Shown here: positions 52,130 to 52,983 of the stretch, piece by piece
Layout of the letters: each line of letters opens with the position of its first letter
Position numbering within the stretch: the stretch's first letter is position 1
NCBI RefSeq assembly: GCF_000171235.2
Contig: NZ_ABEA03000080.1
Coordinates: forward strand, 1 to 52,983
Reading direction: 5' to 3'
Origin: Geminisphaera colitermitum TAV2
GTDB lineage: Bacteria > Verrucomicrobiota > Verrucomicrobiia > Opitutales > Opitutaceae
Length of the DNA: 52,983 bases
Translations under genes and position numbers: made by a program
The notes under the pieces: model-generated
What the model was told of the DNA's origin: nothing
What the model saw: only the letters and a program-made list of their open reading frames with translations
Databases searched by the model: none

Positions 52130-52983
52130 ATCCGATGCCCGCGAATCCCGTCCGCCGACCCTGCGCGACGTCGCGCGCGCCGCCGGAGTAAGCCTCGCCT
52201 CCGCATCGTATGCCCTGCGCGGACACCCCACCGTGTCGGCCTCCACCCAGGCAAACGTCGCCGCCATCGCCGCGCGCCTCGGCTACCGTGCCAACCCGCA
52301 ACTCTCCGCCTTCATGCAGGCCCGGCGGACGGGCCGCGCCATGCGCACCGACGCGGCCGTCGCCCTCATTTACGGCGGTCCCAGCCTGCCCGCCGAGGGC
52401 GCAAGCTACTTCGGCCTCTGCCTGCGTGGTATCCATACTGTCGCTACAGAACACGGCTACACCGTGGATCCCATCCGTTGGGATGCCGCCCGTGACCCCG
52501 GCGCGGCCCGCCTTCAGCGCATCCTCGATCAGCGCGGCCTGCGCGGACTCCTGCTCATGCCCGCCGACAAGACCAGTCGCTGGACACTGCCGCTCGACTG
52601 GTCGCGGTTTTTCGGCGTCGCCCTTGACCACTCCATCGGCGGGGTTCCCGTCCATCGCGTCACCGACCATCACTCGGCCGACATGATGACCGCGTTGACC
52701 CACATCAAAGCCGCCGGATGGCGACGCCCCGGCCTCGTGCTCGATCCGCTCAACAACGAACGCACCTGCGAAATGCGACTCGGCGCGTATCTCGCACGCA
52801 CACACCACGATTTTTCCAAAGCCCCCCCTCCCCTGCTCCTCGCGCCGGGCAACAAGCGCATTGCCACGCTCCACGCCTGGCTGCGCCGTCACCGTCCCGA
52901 TGTCGTCCTCTCGCCGCACCCTGGCATCGCAGACGAAATCACCTCCCTCCCCCCCCCCCCCCGGCCGGGCTCCGGGCCCGCCT
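52116..52983 (+). CDS. LacI-family regulator, 3' end beyond window
   Basis: 289 residues visible, no stop. MNTFISDARESRPPTLRDVARAAGVSLASASYALRGHPTVSASTQANVAAIAARLGYRANPQLSAFMQARR is a LacI helix-turn-helix and hinge, followed by a sugar-binding domain (LRGIHTVATEHGYTVDPIRWD, RGLRGLLLMPADKT, GVALDHSIGGVPVHRVTDHHSADMMTALTHIKAAGWRRPGLVL). A C14 tract near the edge encodes four Pro (SLPPPPRP). Its start codon lies in the palindrome shared with 50120, which suggests self-regulation. Confidence 0.88.
   Translation, partial: MNTFISDARESRPPTLRDVARAAGVSLASASYALRGHPTVSASTQANVAAIAARLGYRANPQLSAFMQARRTGRAMRTDAAVALIYGGPSLPAEGASYFGLCLRGIHTVATEHGYTVDPIRWDAARDPGAARLQRILDQRGLRGLLLMPADKTSRWTLPLDWSRFFGVALDHSIGGVPVHRVTDHHSADMMTALTHIKAAGWRRPGLVLDPLNNERTCEMRLGAYLARTHHDFSKAPPPLLLAPGNKRIATLHAWLRRHRPDVVLSPHPGIADEITSLPPPPRPGSGPA
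52949..52962. repeat. C14 tract inside the LacI gene
   Basis: Encodes prolines in the sensor domain. What follows (GPPRPGSGPA-like) is unusual for the family, so the frame could already be shifted here; the window ends too soon to tell. Confidence 0.9.

Noticed and set aside
1-52983. tRNA or rRNA genes
   Set aside because: I saw no cloverleaf with TTCRA-type arms and no rRNA-like stretch; a covariance search would be needed to be certain.

Overview
The window looks like a chromosomal segment of a GC-rich, polysaccharide-degrading Verrucomicrobiota bacterium, probably Opitutales/Opitutaceae-like. This is inferred from gene content: four pseudopilin-like genes, several PEP-CTERM proteins, a DUF1501/DUF1800 pair, XylR-like and LacI-like sugar regulators, and large secreted glycoside hydrolases. 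A related Lentisphaerota or Planctomycetota origin cannot be excluded by eye.

Layout. (1) 1-9.7 kb is a carbohydrate locus. On the minus strand run a pseudopilin, a PEP-CTERM protein, a GH71-like secreted hydrolase and a fused solute-binding-protein/permease that leaves the window at base 1. Facing away are a small XRE regulator, a LacI regulator, a DUF167 protein and a second pseudopilin. (2) 9.7-16.0 kb is ordinary: a lactonase, a LysR regulator divergent from a small membrane protein, YceI and WrbA, then a cyclophilin and a dicarboxylate/cation symporter. (3) 16.1-22.1 kb is an accessory island: an IS110-family element inside a dispersed repeat, an ATPase/DUF4143 gene with tandem palindromes at its start, a broken SIR2-like/TPR gene hit by an IS5-family element, a MITE and a gene fragment. 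(4) 22.1-27.1 kb holds DUF1501, DUF1800, alr and hisH. (5) 27.3-37.1 kb is a second carbohydrate locus: XylR-like regulator, a large unrecognised protein, pseudopilin, multidomain GH-A protein and PEP-CTERM proteins. (6) 37.2-39.7 kb holds an S1/P1 nuclease and an aminopeptidase P. (7) 39.6-41.6 kb is a DUF192 gene duplicated around a DinD/BRO-like gene. (8) 41.5-50.1 kb is a third carbohydrate locus: AraC regulator, pseudopilin, GH115-like protein, beta-helix protein, two paralogous secreted proteins and a GH130-like phosphorylase. (9) 50.1-53 kb holds a DUF4034-like protein, a MITE and a LacI regulator cut by the window end.

Three features stand out. The window carries at least 21 uninterrupted G/C tracts of 9-19 bases, many inside intact reading frames (ABC fusion, ATPase, hisH, AraC, DUF192, LacI), and three gene fragments or duplications end at or beside such tracts. 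A GC-rich palindromic repeat family occurs both between genes and in frame inside genes; one occupied and one empty copy of the same composite repeat fix the ends of the IS110 element and its 2-base core, and the long non-coding end is a candidate bridge RNA. Finally, three carbohydrate loci share one architecture: sugar regulator, pseudopilin, glycoside hydrolase(s) and a PEP-CTERM protein.
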